Source: Micromonospora_G sp044901685
GTDB lineage: Bacteria > Actinomycetota > Actinomycetes > Mycobacteriales > Micromonosporaceae
NCBI RefSeq assembly: GCF_044901685.1
Contig: NZ_JBJDPS010000006.1
Location: forward strand, 248,001-312,000
DNA length: 64,000 nucleotides
Direction of reading: 5' to 3'
Within the stretch, counting starts at the first letter, position 1. The number at the start of each line of letters is the position of its first letter. Made by a program: the position numbers and the translations under genes. This document shows, piece by piece, positions 17,377 through 26,233 of the stretch. The notes beneath the pieces were generated by a model that saw only the letters and a program-made list of their open reading frames with translations, was not told where the DNA came from and ran no database searches.

Positions 17377-18399
17377 GTTGGGAACCTCGAACGCACTCAC
17401 CGGGCACCGACCAGCGGAAACGGGGAAGTAGTAGATCGCATGGAACACCTCTTCGGGAGTCGCACGATCGCGGCCCCGACGACGGTGAAGCCCGCCGGGG
17501 CCGCGCTGACTCCCGCCGCGTACCGGCCCGGGTACCCGCAGGCAGGCAAGGGCCTCGGCCGGCACCGGTCACCCGCGCCAACGCCCCACCAGCGACAGGT
17601 ATGTCGGTGACCGGTGCGGACGGAAGCGCCCTTGCCGGGCAAGGGCCGGGACGGTAGAACGCGCGGGAAGGACAGCGCGGCACCGCGCCGCCACGACCGC
17701 TCCGCGATCTGGACGGACAAAGCATGGCAACGTGTGTGGGCGACGCAGCACGACCCCGCGCTACCAGGAATGAAAGGCCGATGTCTGTTGTGGAGTTGGT
17801 GGGGCTGCCGTGGTGATCAATAGCCTTACCGACAGGCAAACTTGCGGGGGCCCAATGCGTCTGGAAGTGGTAGGCACCCCAACTTCCGGTCGCGCCATGA
17901 CCAAGGCGTAGCGGGCGTCGACCCTCGCGACAGGTCACCTAAGCGATCCACAATCGGTACGGTCGAACCGAACCACGTCGTGCGTCAGGGGCGGTTCTTC
18001 GAAACTTCGTTCTGCAACTTGCAAATGGAAGTTCCACGGTTCTTGTGGGTCGGCCGGCGGGAGGTTCGACGTGTTTCGGGGCGTCAAGCTAAATCGTTGA
18101 AGGTGACAATGATTCACCTAATTGCCCGCAGGCTACCTCGTGGCGTCTGACTGGTTCGTTGGGCCGTGCCGAAACCACATCAATCAGGTGTAGTCCGGCA
18201 TCTCTTGCGTGTGGCGCATCGAGAGATCACTATAGAGTGTACGTAACTGGCCGTAGGTGGTTGCTGTCGGAGCGTACGATGGCGCCTGGTAGAAATCCCA
18301 CCTACCGCCCACAGACTGTACGTAGCAGATCTACAGAATGATCCACATGATAGGTCCACAAAGGTGTCAGCTGAACATGACCGTCTTGGAGGCTTGAAC
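17377..18399. other. One-kilobase region without a supported gene
   Basis: No frame in this stretch has both a ribosome site and a plausible protein. It holds a long hairpin (17545-17636) and, from about 17.95 kb on, sequence with noticeably lower GC than the surroundings. It probably contains the promoters for the leftward gene and for the DUF397 gene. The drop in GC suggests a junction between segments of different origin. Confidence 0.45.
17545..17636. repeat. Long intergenic hairpin (family member 1)
   Basis: Left arm 17545-17573 and right arm 17606-17636 pair through GGCAAGGGC with GCCCTTGCC at the base and GCACCGGTCACC with GGTGACCGGTGC at the tip, around a loop of about 32 nt. Its two-part stem, arm length and GCAAGGG/CCCTTGC base resemble the hairpins at 38.4 and 46.6 kb. 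Confidence 0.5.
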
Positions 18400-18597
18400 G
18401 TGGCAACTTCTGGCTGGCAGAGGAGCACGAAAAGTGGGGCGGGCGACAACAACTGCGTCGAGGTGGCATATGGCGACGAGGGTGTTCTCGTGCGGGATTC
18501 GAAGGACCGGTCCGGTCCGGTTCTTATCGTTGGCAGAGCCTCGTGGGAGTCCATGGTGCGTGAACTGAAGAGCGGTGGAATCGACGGCGTGGTGTAG
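18400..18597 (+). CDS. DUF397 domain-containing protein
   Basis: The 65-residue product matches DUF397: GWQRSTKSGAGDNNCVEVA, then VLVRDSKDRSGPVL and a closing helix with SWESMVRELKSG. DUF397 proteins usually sit beside an XRE/DUF5753 regulator, and one lies 150 bp away in convergent orientation (18744-19616). Related pairs act as toxin-antitoxin-like or developmental regulators in Streptomyces; the role here is inference. The start is the GTG at 18400 with GGAGG seven bases upstream, not the upstream GTG/ATG codons. Confidence 0.85.
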   Translation: MATSGWQRSTKSGAGDNNCVEVAYGDEGVLVRDSKDRSGPVLIVGRASWESMVRELKSGGIDGVV

Positions 18598-18743
18598 TTC
18601 CATCGCCGATGTGGAGGCGTATCGGGCGAGCCCGCCCGCCGCGGCTGAGGGGTGTGCGCGCTTCGGTTGAAGGGCGTTAATCCACGGGCGGGGTACGCAT
18701 AGAGACGTCCTGGATGGCGGCGAGAGATGTAGGCGGTTTCCAC

Positions 18744-19616
18744 CTACATCTCCGCGCGCACCTCCTCGATGAGTTGGGCGGTCTCGGTCTCGTTCAACGC
18801 GAAGTCCTCCAGTTGCAGGAACTGGTCCTTGTAGAAGGAGACGTCGCTCGCGTCGTCGCGCGTTGCGATGCTGTGGGTGCCGTTTTCGAGGAAGAGCAGG
18901 TCGTCATCGGCCGGGTCGGGGAATTCCAAGATGACGAACGGCCCCTTGAGTCCCAAGTGGATGCCGTGTTGGAACCGCATCACCCGTAGGTGCACGTGCT
19001 CCCTGCTTCCGATGTCGCCGAGGTGTTTCAGCTGGTGTTGCATGATCTTCGAGTCCGCGGGGCTCGTTCCCACCCCGCGCCGGATCACCGCCTCGTCGAG
19101 GATGAAGAACAGGGCGGGCGGGTCGACGCGGTCGAGGATCTCCTGCCGCTTCATCCGGACATCGACCTGCCGGTCGATGGTCTGCGGCGAGGTCTGCGGC
19201 GTGCTGAACCCCTCGATGACCGCCCGCGCGTACTCCTCGGTCTGGAGCAATCCCGGCAGGATCAGCGTTTCGGCTTGCCGGAGAGTGGACGCAGATCCCT
19301 CGAACCCCAGATAGATGAGGAAGTCCTGGTTCAGCACATCTCGGTAGGTATGCCAGTGTTGCTTCCGGCTCTGCTCGGCCATCTCGGTGAAGGTGGCCAC
19401 CCGCTCGGGGTCGCTCACCCCGTACAGCTCCAGCAGCGCCTTCAGGTCGGTGCGCGAGATGCCCACCTGGCCGGTCTCGATCCGGAGGATCTTCGAGGAG
19501 GCCCACCCGAGTTCCCCGGCGGCTTCTTTCTGAGTCAGCCTCCTCGCGTCCCGTGCCCGTCGGAGCTCCACCCGCAACCGTCGACGTTGGACAGTCGGAT
19601 CGACGTCATGCACCAT
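18744..19616 (-). CDS. XRE-family regulator with DUF5753 domain
   Basis: Residues of about 10-70 form a helix-turn-helix (RRLTQKEAAGELGWASSKI..IETGQVGIS). The remaining 210 residues are the DUF5753 domain (ILPGLLQTEEYARAVIEG, FFILDEAVIRR, VILEFPD, SFYKDQFLQLEDFAL). The 290-residue length is normal. Such proteins pair with a small DUF397 partner, which lies convergently at 18400-18597. The ATG at 19614-19616 has GGGAGGA nine bases upstream. A perfect 8-bp inverted repeat at 19723-19741 lies upstream and may be its operator. Confidence 0.88.
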   Translation of the reverse strand: MVHDVDPTVQRRRLRVELRRARDARRLTQKEAAGELGWASSKILRIETGQVGISRTDLKALLELYGVSDPERVATFTEMAEQSRKQHWHTYRDVLNQDFLIYLGFEGSASTLRQAETLILPGLLQTEEYARAVIEGFSTPQTSPQTIDRQVDVRMKRQEILDRVDPPALFFILDEAVIRRGVGTSPADSKIMQHQLKHLGDIGSREHVHLRVMRFQHGIHLGLKGPFVILEFPDPADDDLLFLENGTHSIATRDDASDVSFYKDQFLQLEDFALNETETAQLIEEVRAEM

Positions 19617-19722
19617 ACGACCGTTTTCCTCCCATATCCGCATGTGGACCGTGTCACGGCGACACTAGACGACTACCCATGGTGACCATGCGTCTGTCGG
19701 GTAGTTACCATCGGGTGTCGCT

Positions 19723-19741
19723 AATTTGGTGGTACCAAATT
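19723..19741. promoter_or_regulatory. Candidate operator palindrome
   Basis: AATTTGGT and ACCAAATT form a perfect inverted repeat around GGT, AT-rich in a GC-rich region. A second short palindrome, ATGGTGACCAT, lies at 19679-19689. Both lie between the XRE regulator and the rightward gene at 19903. A TTGGTG-(16 nt)-TACGAT pair on the plus strand overlaps the larger palindrome. Confidence 0.5.
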
Positions 19742-19902
19742 CCGTGTACGATCACACGCTAGTTGACACGCCCTGCAACATGCCAGCCGCACATTCGTTC
19801 AACTCGATTGACCTGGGAGTACACCGCCGCCGCCATGGCCGCAAAAGGCAAAGACGCCCCCGTGCGACGTCCCGTCGACCTTCCCGAACCGGAGTTCCAG
19901 CG

Positions 19903-20568
19903 GTGCACAACACCCCCCAGGCGGGCGGCAACCCGTCGCCCGATCGACCGCGCGTGCCACCCCAGAAACACGGCACCCCACGCGACCGCGAACCCGGCCC
20001 CGGCCCCGGCCGCGACGCACTACCAGCGGACAACCAAGTCGAGGTGCGCAAGGCGAAGCAGTCCAACGCCCCTTCGCCCCAACCCAGACGTTCGCTCAAT
20101 ACCCGAGGACAGACGCCGCCGTCCGCCGCCTCCGTCGGTCCCAACGAAGAGCAGACCATCGAGGTCCGGTCCGGCCCGCCGGAACGGGGCCGTCGCAGGC
20201 CGGACGGAAGCCCGCCACTGGCCCAACCCAGCCTTCCCGCGCAACGCCCGGCGATACTGTCGACCCTCCTCGACTTCCACGAGCGCCGCGCGAACGTGAC
20301 CGGCAGCGTCGACGAGGAGATCCGCCTGCTCAGGGCCCACGAGAAAGCCTTTTGGAGGGTGTTTATCGCACCGGCGCTGATCCTGCTGCTCCTAGGCATC
20401 GTGATCGTCGCCAAGGCACCCGACCTGGGGCTGAGCCTAGGACGCTTCATGGTCGCGCTCGCGATAGCTTCGGCCATCGGTGCGACCCTGCACCTGCTAC
20501 GAGGTTGGATCGCGGACCGGCGGTCAACTCGGAAGGGAGACGGCTCTCGTCGGTCTCGCCGCCGCTGA
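19903..20568 (+). CDS. Hypothetical two-helix membrane protein
   Basis: The 221-residue product has a long Pro/Arg/Gln-rich, probably disordered first part. Near the C-terminus are two membrane helices (VFIAPALILLLLGIVIVAK and FMVALAIASAIGATLHLL) joined by a short loop, and a basic tail follows. A helix before the membrane part reads VDEEIRLLRAHEKAFW. The GTG at 19903 has GGAG eight bases upstream; longer frames start without one. It converges with another small membrane protein gene, with 14 bp between the stops. Function unknown. Confidence 0.55.
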   Translation: MHNTPQAGGNPSPDRPRVPPQKHGTPRDREPGPGPGRDALPADNQVEVRKAKQSNAPSPQPRRSLNTRGQTPPSAASVGPNEEQTIEVRSGPPERGRRRPDGSPPLAQPSLPAQRPAILSTLLDFHERRANVTGSVDEEIRLLRAHEKAFWRVFIAPALILLLLGIVIVAKAPDLGLSLGRFMVALAIASAIGATLHLLRGWIADRRSTRKGDGSRRSRRR

Positions 20569-20582
20569 CCACCACATCACCT

Positions 20583-20954
20583 TCATACGTCGCCGCGGCT
20601 ACCGTTCAAGGCCGCGAGCGAGCGAGCAACCAACGGTTGACTCCACCAACCACCGGCGGCGGCTCCCACGCCCATCCCGATGACGACGACGAGTCCTTTG
20701 GTCGACGTACTCCGGCCGTCCAGCAACAGCCACACCGCCGCCGCCGTGACGATCGCCGAGACCAGCGCGGAGAGCGACCCCACCACGATGGCAGCGGTGA
20801 GAGCCCGTATCCGGCGCCTAGCAGAGGCGGAAGTGGGCGCCGCAGGCCGGTGCTCCTCCGCGGAACTGCTGTCACGGGGCGCGGCGCCATCACTCATCGC
20901 CGCAAGCCCGCGCCGGACCAGTCCGCTCAGGGAACCCGCTCTTGCTGCCGTCAC
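20583..20954 (-). CDS. Hypothetical two-helix membrane protein
   Basis: The 123-residue product has two predicted membrane helices (LTAAIVVGSLSALVSAIVTA and GLVVVIGMGVGAAAGGWW) after a polar N-terminal part. The layout, two helices with a short basic end, resembles the convergent neighbour at 19903-20568. The GTG at 20952-20954 has GGAGGGG nine bases upstream. A rightward frame on the opposite strand overlaps it, but its product is low-complexity and has no ribosome site. Confidence 0.5.
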   Translation of the reverse strand: MTAARAGSLSGLVRRGLAAMSDGAAPRDSSSAEEHRPAAPTSASARRRIRALTAAIVVGSLSALVSAIVTAAAVWLLLDGRSTSTKGLVVVIGMGVGAAAGGWWSQPLVARSLAALNGSRGDV

Positions 20955-21281
20955 ACCATCACACCCCTCCCTGCGACTCCAGCACGCGAAGAACGCAAAC
21001 ACAATGGAACGTGCCCAGCGATGTCACGCTGGGTGCCGTACACCAACCGTTCAGGGAACACCCCGTCCCCCTGACGACCCACCCCACCAGCTAGACCATG
21101 GTCAGTCAACCAGCAGCGCCGCTACGGATCGTATTCACTCAAATTCCTTGCGTGAATTCCGCGGTTCATCAGGAACAAAGATCAACGAGGCGCATAATCC
21201 GAAATCGCCTCAGGGCCTACCCGTCAGCACATGACACCAGGGAAGGGGTCGAGCGGATCGCCTCTGCGGGCGTCGGGCACC
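20955..21281. other. Intergenic region, no gene seen
   Basis: About 330 bp between the small membrane protein gene and the end of the DpdA-like gene. It includes a lower-GC patch near 21110-21220. I see no gene, repeat or clear terminator in it. Confidence 0.35.
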
Positions 21282-22070
21282 TCAGGGCCGCGCCGCTGGC
21301 AGGGACCGAAGAAGACCCTGGCGCCAGCGCATGGCCCACCGGCGGCAGTTTCCGCAGTGCCCACGGTGGGAGCAGTCGGGCAGCGGCGGGCTGTACCTCG
21401 CGGCGAGTGACCACGCCATAGAGTCACTGGAGTCAATACGGCTGGCGAAGCGACGTAGTCCGAGCGTCTTGACCCCGTAGGTGTGCAGGCGTCGTACGCC
21501 GAGGTCCCGGAGGGTGTCGATGACTTGTTCGGCTTCGGTGGTGCCTTGACGTCGGCACACCGAGCCCACCCCGACCAGGGGTTCCCTGGTCAGGTCCACG
21601 CCGTGACGGGAGTACAACGCCACACATCGGGCGTAGTCGCGCGGTAGCCACCCCTGGACCACGGGTATCACGGGCGAACCCGGGTCGACGCTCTTCAGTT
21701 CGAGGTAGTTCCCGACGGTCAGGTCGATGTGCCGTTCGACGGTCAGACCGGTCCGGTGGAGCATGTCGGGCTCGCACATGTGATCTTGGGGTGATGCCCA
21801 GGCGAGGTGGCCGATCTCGTCGGCGTAGCGGCGTATCCGGGCGGCGTACTGGCGTGGGGTGGGTCCGTCCTGCCAGCCACCGCGGCGCCACAGTTGGCTG
21901 TAGGCCCCGGAGTCCAGGGCCCAGGTGGTGCTGGCGCGAGGCAGGGCACGGTAGCGGCGCAGCGTCGTGTCGGACACGAACAGTGCGACGGTGCTGCCCC
22001 GCAACCAGGCGGGTCGATGCGTGCCCAGGTAGAAGGTGCGCACCGGTTCTACCCGGTGCCTGGTCCGCAC
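21282..22070 (-). CDS. DpdA-like 7-deazaguanine DNA transglycosylase family protein
   Basis: The 262-residue protein matches the phage/actinobacterial branch of DpdA-like, queuine-transglycosylase-fold proteins: FYLGTHRPAWL, LFVSDTTLRR, TWALDSGAYSQL, DHMCEPDML, VIPVVQGWLPRDYARC, VGVGSVCRRQGT, HTYGVKTLGL and DSMAWS. A Cys/His cluster near the C-terminus (CSHRGHCGNCRRW) fits the family's zinc site. DpdA proteins exchange guanine in DNA for preQ0-type bases. No preQ0 synthesis genes are visible, so the base would come from the host. The GTG start lies nine bases past the upstream stop and has a weak ribosome site. Confidence 0.78.
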   Translation of the reverse strand: MRTRHRVEPVRTFYLGTHRPAWLRGSTVALFVSDTTLRRYRALPRASTTWALDSGAYSQLWRRGGWQDGPTPRQYAARIRRYADEIGHLAWASPQDHMCEPDMLHRTGLTVERHIDLTVGNYLELKSVDPGSPVIPVVQGWLPRDYARCVALYSRHGVDLTREPLVGVGSVCRRQGTTEAEQVIDTLRDLGVRRLHTYGVKTLGLRRFASRIDSSDSMAWSLAARYSPPLPDCSHRGHCGNCRRWAMRWRQGLLRSLPAARP

Positions 22071-22079
22071 ATCGGGGCG

Positions 22080-23159
22080 TCACCGCCGTCGGCGGTGAGG
22101 TCGTGCTACACCCGCTCGGTCGGGCACGTCCTGATCGTCGCGGCTGAAGCCGGACGGCGCGGCCTGATCGCCTGTCGAAATTGGGCCGGCGACTGGGGTG
22201 GTGTGCTGGTCGAGCCACGCCTGTGCCTGCTCTTCGGTGGCGAAGTAGGCGCCGTCGCCGTCCTCACCGTCAAGGCCTGCGATGGGTGCGACCCGGCCGC
22301 GTTGCGTGTCGTAGACGCACCAGCGCTTCTCGGCGGTGCCGCGCAGTTCGCGCTTCGACGGTCGGGCGGTGATGAGGCGGGGCGGTCGAACCGTCTCGGT
22401 AGGCGGTCCGTCGGGCAGCCGGGTCCACGTGAACGCGACCAGGTCGGATCCGGCTTCCTCCAGCACGTCGATGGCGTTGCTGGTGATGCGGCACTCGCTG
22501 GCCTTCGGAAAGTCCATCCCGCCGTTGTCGATCGTCGATCCGTCGGCTTTGGTGCCGGTGTAGCGCAGCCGGGTCTTGCCTCCGGTGACGGTGCGGAGTC
22601 CGGATACCTGGGGGTGGATCCGGTGGATGCACATCCAGCGGCTGCCGGTTACGGCGGCGCGTTTGAAGTCCGCGAGCGTGTTCATGCTCGCTCTGGATGG
22701 GGGTAGGCAGGTGTCGCACAGTTCCAGGCGGTCGACTCGCCGTTCGTTGGCGAGCCAGGCTGTCATTACCTCGCGGCCGGCGGCGTTGCGGATGTGTTGG
22801 TGGTTGACGCCCTTGGCGTGCGGGCAGTCCCGCTTGCTGTGGACGGTGTACGTGGGTGGGCGGCTCTGGTGGTTGTGGGTCTTGAACAGGTGCCGGTGTG
22901 GCATCGTGTCGGGAGCGCTGTCTGGTTGCCGGTCCGGGCTGGTGGGGCCGCTGGTCTGGACTCCGTACCAGGCGCTGGTGACGAGGCGCAGGCCCAGGTT
23001 CTTGGCCGCGGCCTCCGTGCCGTGGATGTTTTTGCGGTCGAACAGCCGGGTCCCGGTGGTGTCGTGGCCGATCCAGCGGCCGTTCTCGACCACCACGGCG
23101 CCCCGGGCGTTGTAGGTGTCGTCGGTGAGCACGAACATGGGATTCGGGTGCTGGTTCAT
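22080..23159 (-). CDS. Hypothetical protein upstream of the DpdA-like gene
   Basis: The 359-residue protein begins NQHPNPMFVLTDDTYNARGA and has scattered Cys residues, among them HSKRDCPHAKGV, LCDTCLPP and WMCIHRIHPQ, that may bind metal. A C-terminal segment (YFATEEQAQAWLDQH) resembles a helix found in many mobile-element ORFs. I do not recognise the family. The ATG at 23157-23159 has AAGGA four to five bases upstream, overlapping the stop of the preceding frame. With the DpdA-like gene nine bases downstream it probably forms one transcript. Confidence 0.7.
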   Translation of the reverse strand: MNQHPNPMFVLTDDTYNARGAVVVENGRWIGHDTTGTRLFDRKNIHGTEAAAKNLGLRLVTSAWYGVQTSGPTSPDRQPDSAPDTMPHRHLFKTHNHQSRPPTYTVHSKRDCPHAKGVNHQHIRNAAGREVMTAWLANERRVDRLELCDTCLPPSRASMNTLADFKRAAVTGSRWMCIHRIHPQVSGLRTVTGGKTRLRYTGTKADGSTIDNGGMDFPKASECRITSNAIDVLEEAGSDLVAFTWTRLPDGPPTETVRPPRLITARPSKRELRGTAEKRWCVYDTQRGRVAPIAGLDGEDGDGAYFATEEQAQAWLDQHTTPVAGPISTGDQAAPSGFSRDDQDVPDRAGVARPHRRRR

Positions 23160-23167
23160 GGATGTCC

Positions 23168-23446
23168 TTAGGTGGGATGGGCGGGAAGAGGGCGGCCCGT
23201 GCCGGGCTGCGCGGGCGCGCGCCGAGGGGTTAGGGGTTCGAGCCGGCCCGTCTGCCCGAGCGCGTTCAGGGCGGCACGGGCGAGGTCCTGCGGGGTGTTG
23301 CCCGGCCTGTCCGAGACGGCCGTCAGCGCCTCGGTGACGAGTACGAGGTCAGCAGCCGTGTACGGCTCCAGCAGGCCGGGGCCAGCATCGGGGTTCGCCG
23401 CCTCGCCGTGCGGGTGGTGACCGAGGTCGACGTCTTCCCATGTGAT
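23168..23446 (-). CDS. Coding-like frame without a normal start codon
   Basis: A frame ending with TAA at 23168-23170 encodes about 90 plausible residues (ITWEDVDLGHHPHGEAANP, then YTAADLVLVTEALTAVSD and LARAALNALGQTG). Third codon positions are strongly G/C, as in real genes here. The TAA is embedded in the ribosome site of the next gene (TAAGGA), typical of operon junctions. No ATG, GTG or TTG occurs in frame upstream. Either a non-standard start is used or an indel separates it from the 85-residue gene before it. The start given is the first convincing codon, not a proven one. Confidence 0.4.
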   Translation of the reverse strand: MTWEDVDLGHHPHGEAANPDAGPGLLEPYTAADLVLVTEALTAVSDRPGNTPQDLARAALNALGQTGRLEPLTPRRAPAQPGTGRPLPAHPT

Positions 23447-23484
23447 CGCGGCGGACCGGGGACGGCGGGGGTGCTGTCGGAGCG

Positions 23485-23742
23485 TTAGATCTGGTGGATC
23501 GTGTCGCCGCGGTTGCTGACCTCGACCGCGAGTTCGGTCGGTCCGCGGCCCTCGTTCTCGATGTGCACATACAGCTGAGGTCGGCTCATCGGATTGGTCC
23601 GGGTCGTGCGGAAGCGGACCAGGACCGAGATACCGGCGACTTCCAGGACGTACATGTCGCTGGCGTCGTCACTGCCCAGGTCGGCGCTGCGGTCGAACAG
23701 GCGCACGACGGCGTCGCCTACCGGGAAGATTTCATGGCTCAT
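23485..23742 (-). CDS. Small hypothetical protein
   Basis: The 85-residue protein begins SHEIFPVGDAVVRLFDRS. It reads as an all-beta domain (MYVLEVAGISVLVRFRTT, QLYVHIENEGRGP, ELAVEVSNRG). The ATG at 23740-23742 has GAGGGA eight bases upstream. No family recognised. It precedes the startless frame at 23168-23446 in the same direction. Confidence 0.6.
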   Translation of the reverse strand: MSHEIFPVGDAVVRLFDRSADLGSDDASDMYVLEVAGISVLVRFRTTRTNPMSRPQLYVHIENEGRGPTELAVEVSNRGDTIHQI

Positions 23743-23892
23743 GGCTGCTGTCCCTCGTTCGGGGTCGGGTGTGGCTGGGGTCGGTCGAGCAGGTCACCGC
23801 GTCGGGGGCAGGAGCCTGGCCTGGCGCTGGCGGGGGTGCGTTTCACGCGGGGGTGCCGGCTTGTTCGGCCGTGGTTTGTGCCCGGCCGCCGG

Positions 23893-25938
23893 TTAGGTGG
23901 GCTGGACGGGGAGGTGCAGGCCGAGCCGCTGACGTTCGAGGGCCACGAGAGCGCGCGCCGGGGCCTGCCAGGTGTCGTCACCTGTCGGGGCGGGTGTCTG
24001 ACCGTTGACCAGGGCGCGCAGGGCGGGGATCTGTTCGGCGTAGGGCCCGCCGAGCGCTTCCAGGTCGGTGCAGGCGCGCAGGGTCAGCTCGCGGATCCTG
24101 CGCGCCCACGGGCCTGGTTGGCCCCAGTTCTCCCGTCGACGCCCGTGGAGGGGGCCTTCGCAGAGGTTGTAGCCCAGCCAGACCACGGGTGGATGCACCC
24201 CGACGGCCTCGGCGAGCAGGGCGACCTTGTCGTAGTCCCAGGCCCGGCCGCCCGCGCCCATCTTCCGGCGGTAGCCGGCGGGCCTTGGGTTGGTCAAGGT
24301 GCGCCAGTATTCGGGGTGGACCGCGGTGGAGGCCACCAGGTCCTCCTCGCTGGCGTACCCGCCGGCGGTCAGGGCGTGCGGCAGCCGATCGGTGAGCAGG
24401 TGCGCCAGCTCCCGCCGGCTGACCGGCACAGCCGGGTCATCCGCACCAGACAGGCGCACCCCGGCGGCCGGTGCACGGCCTGGCTGGTTTACGGGATCGG
24501 GCAGGGTGCCGCCGTCCAGGTATCCGAGAAGCAGTCCGCCGAAGTCGCTGAGGATTCCTTCGAATCCCCGTGTTCGGTCGCCGTAGTCGGGAATGGGAGT
24601 CCACCGGCCACCGCCCCGATGCCCGATCCGGTGCGCCGCCTCGTGCAGCAGCGTGCGGAGCAGCGCGTGTCGGTTGGACAGCGTGTCGCGGTGGACGGCC
24701 GTGTCACCGTTACGGGGGTGGTAGAACCCGGCCGAGCAGGGTGACTCCTCGCTGTCGGAGTACACCCGGACCCGGTCCAGTGCGTAGGACCCGATGGTGC
24801 GGCGAACGAGCTGGCAGGCGTCTCGCAACGCCGTCCGCTCCGCCACGGTGAGGGCATGCTGGGGTACCCAGGTGGTCTTGTCGCGGTTGCGCTCGTAGTG
24901 GCGTCGCTGCGACGCTCGGGCGATCTCGACGCCGAGCAGGTCCATCAGCGCGTGCTGATGGTTGGCCGGCAGCTCGCGGGCGGTGACCTCGGTGTACCCC
25001 TTGTCGCGCAGGTCGAGGGCGGCTTCGGCGTTGGCGCCCGGGGCGGTGTAGAACGTCTGGGCGGGCAGGTGAGAGCGCCCCCACGCCCGCCACGCCGCCC
25101 GTGCGCGGGGGTGGGTCACCCCGGCGAAGAACTGTTCCGGCTCACGCAGGCTTCCGCCGCCGAGGACGTGGGTGGCGAAGCGGTCGATGACGGCCGGGTC
25201 CTCGGTGGCGGTGAGGATGCCGCGGACAGCGTCGCGTAGCGCACCAGCCTCGATGACAGTGCGGTCCCGGTTCTGCAGGGTCTTGTTGTCCAGCGGCAGA
25301 TCGTAGGAGGCGCGGAATCCCGGAACGGTGGTGACGAGCACACCGCCGATCCAGACCCGTCCGGGATCCCCGGTCAACACACACGCCCCCGGGAGCCCTG
25401 GCGCCCTGTAGCCGGGTTCGATCAGCGCCCGGAACCGTCCGATGGCCTCCTCGGCGATTGCCTGAGGGCATTCGACGGTGATCACGGTTCCTCGAGCACG
25501 GTCGGTCTGGGCCAGGTGATACACGAGGACCTCCGCGCCCTGCGCGGAACGCGACGGGATCAGGCCGCCGAGCAGCCGACGCCGCTCGACCGTCGGGACG
25601 AAGCTGTAGCCGACCGTCTCGCAGCGGACCGCCCCGATGTCCGTGCTCCGGGCAAGGACCAGGCAGGCGAGCTTCTTCCCCTCCCCGAACTGGCCGATTT
25701 GCTGATCATTCTTCGTCGAGTAGCCGAGGATGAGTCCCTCCTCGGGAATACCGGGGCCGTTGTCGGCAATCGTCAGGACCCCGTCGGCCCACCCCACTTG
25801 CGCGTCGCGGTCTTCATCCAGTGCGTTCGCGATGAGTTCGCACAGCGCGCGCACTGGGGTCCAGGGCCGTACGTAGTCGGGAGAAATGGGATAGGCGAGT
25901 GTGTCGAAAGTCGGAGCTATGCGGTCTTGGGTATCCAC
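23893..25938 (-). CDS. GHKL ATPase fused to an HExxH (zincin-like) region
   Basis: The 681-residue protein begins with a Bergerat (GHKL) fold as in Hsp90, MutL and gyrase B: N-box ELIANALDE (34-42), DNGPGI (59-64), STKND (74-78) and GQFGEGKKLA (82-91). A second alpha/beta part runs to about 260. At 432-436 is HEAAH inside TLLHEAAHRIGH, a zinc-protease-type motif, with a candidate third ligand at Glu 460. The last 200 residues have HTH-like helices (SRRELAHLL). I know no named family with this combination. The GTG start at 25936-25938 has a weak ribosome site. A 213-bp repeat lies directly upstream. Confidence 0.75.
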   Translation of the reverse strand: MDTQDRIAPTFDTLAYPISPDYVRPWTPVRALCELIANALDEDRDAQVGWADGVLTIADNGPGIPEEGLILGYSTKNDQQIGQFGEGKKLACLVLARSTDIGAVRCETVGYSFVPTVERRRLLGGLIPSRSAQGAEVLVYHLAQTDRARGTVITVECPQAIAEEAIGRFRALIEPGYRAPGLPGACVLTGDPGRVWIGGVLVTTVPGFRASYDLPLDNKTLQNRDRTVIEAGALRDAVRGILTATEDPAVIDRFATHVLGGGSLREPEQFFAGVTHPRARAAWRAWGRSHLPAQTFYTAPGANAEAALDLRDKGYTEVTARELPANHQHALMDLLGVEIARASQRRHYERNRDKTTWVPQHALTVAERTALRDACQLVRRTIGSYALDRVRVYSDSEESPCSAGFYHPRNGDTAVHRDTLSNRHALLRTLLHEAAHRIGHRGGGRWTPIPDYGDRTRGFEGILSDFGGLLLGYLDGGTLPDPVNQPGRAPAAGVRLSGADDPAVPVSRRELAHLLTDRLPHALTAGGYASEEDLVASTAVHPEYWRTLTNPRPAGYRRKMGAGGRAWDYDKVALLAEAVGVHPPVVWLGYNLCEGPLHGRRRENWGQPGPWARRIRELTLRACTDLEALGGPYAEQIPALRALVNGQTPAPTGDDTWQAPARALVALERQRLGLHLPVQPT

Positions 25939-25979
25939 TGTGGTCTTTCTTTGCTCGCGTTGCCGGCCGTTGCGTGCGC

Positions 25980-26192
25980 TGCCGTCGGGATGGGGACGAG
26001 CACGACAGGCCCGGCCGGGCACCGCCGGGGTCAAGCCGGACCGGCAGGCCCACGCCGAGGATCTGTGGCCGAGCGAAGCGCCCGGTGCAGCGCAGCAAGC
26101 CGGGCGGCCACGGATCCGAACGTGGGGCGTCGGCGGGCGGCTTGACGACGGCACGACCGGCCGGGACCGTGCCGAGTCCCCAACCCAGGCAC
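25980..26192. repeat. 213-bp direct repeat, copy 1
   Basis: This sequence recurs, with few differences and no length change, at 31233-31445. Each copy sits 40-50 bp upstream of a minus-strand gene (here the GHKL-HExxH gene, there dprA). Inside each are the inverted parts GTCAAGCC and GGCTTGAC about 100 bp apart (26030-26037 and 26139-26146). No reading frame in it has a ribosome site. Confidence 0.85.
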
Positions 26193-26233
26193 GCCGTATA
26201 CGCCGGCCCGGACCGCCCAACCGCGGCTCAGAG

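Noticed and set aside
20680..21234. Rightward frame opposite the small membrane protein at 20583-20954
   Set aside because: No ribosome site, low-complexity Ser/Thr/Pro-rich product, and the opposite frame has two clear membrane helices.
23220..23260. GGTTCGAGCC resembling a tRNA T-arm
   Set aside because: No acceptor or anticodon arm can be formed around it, and it lies inside a coding-like frame.
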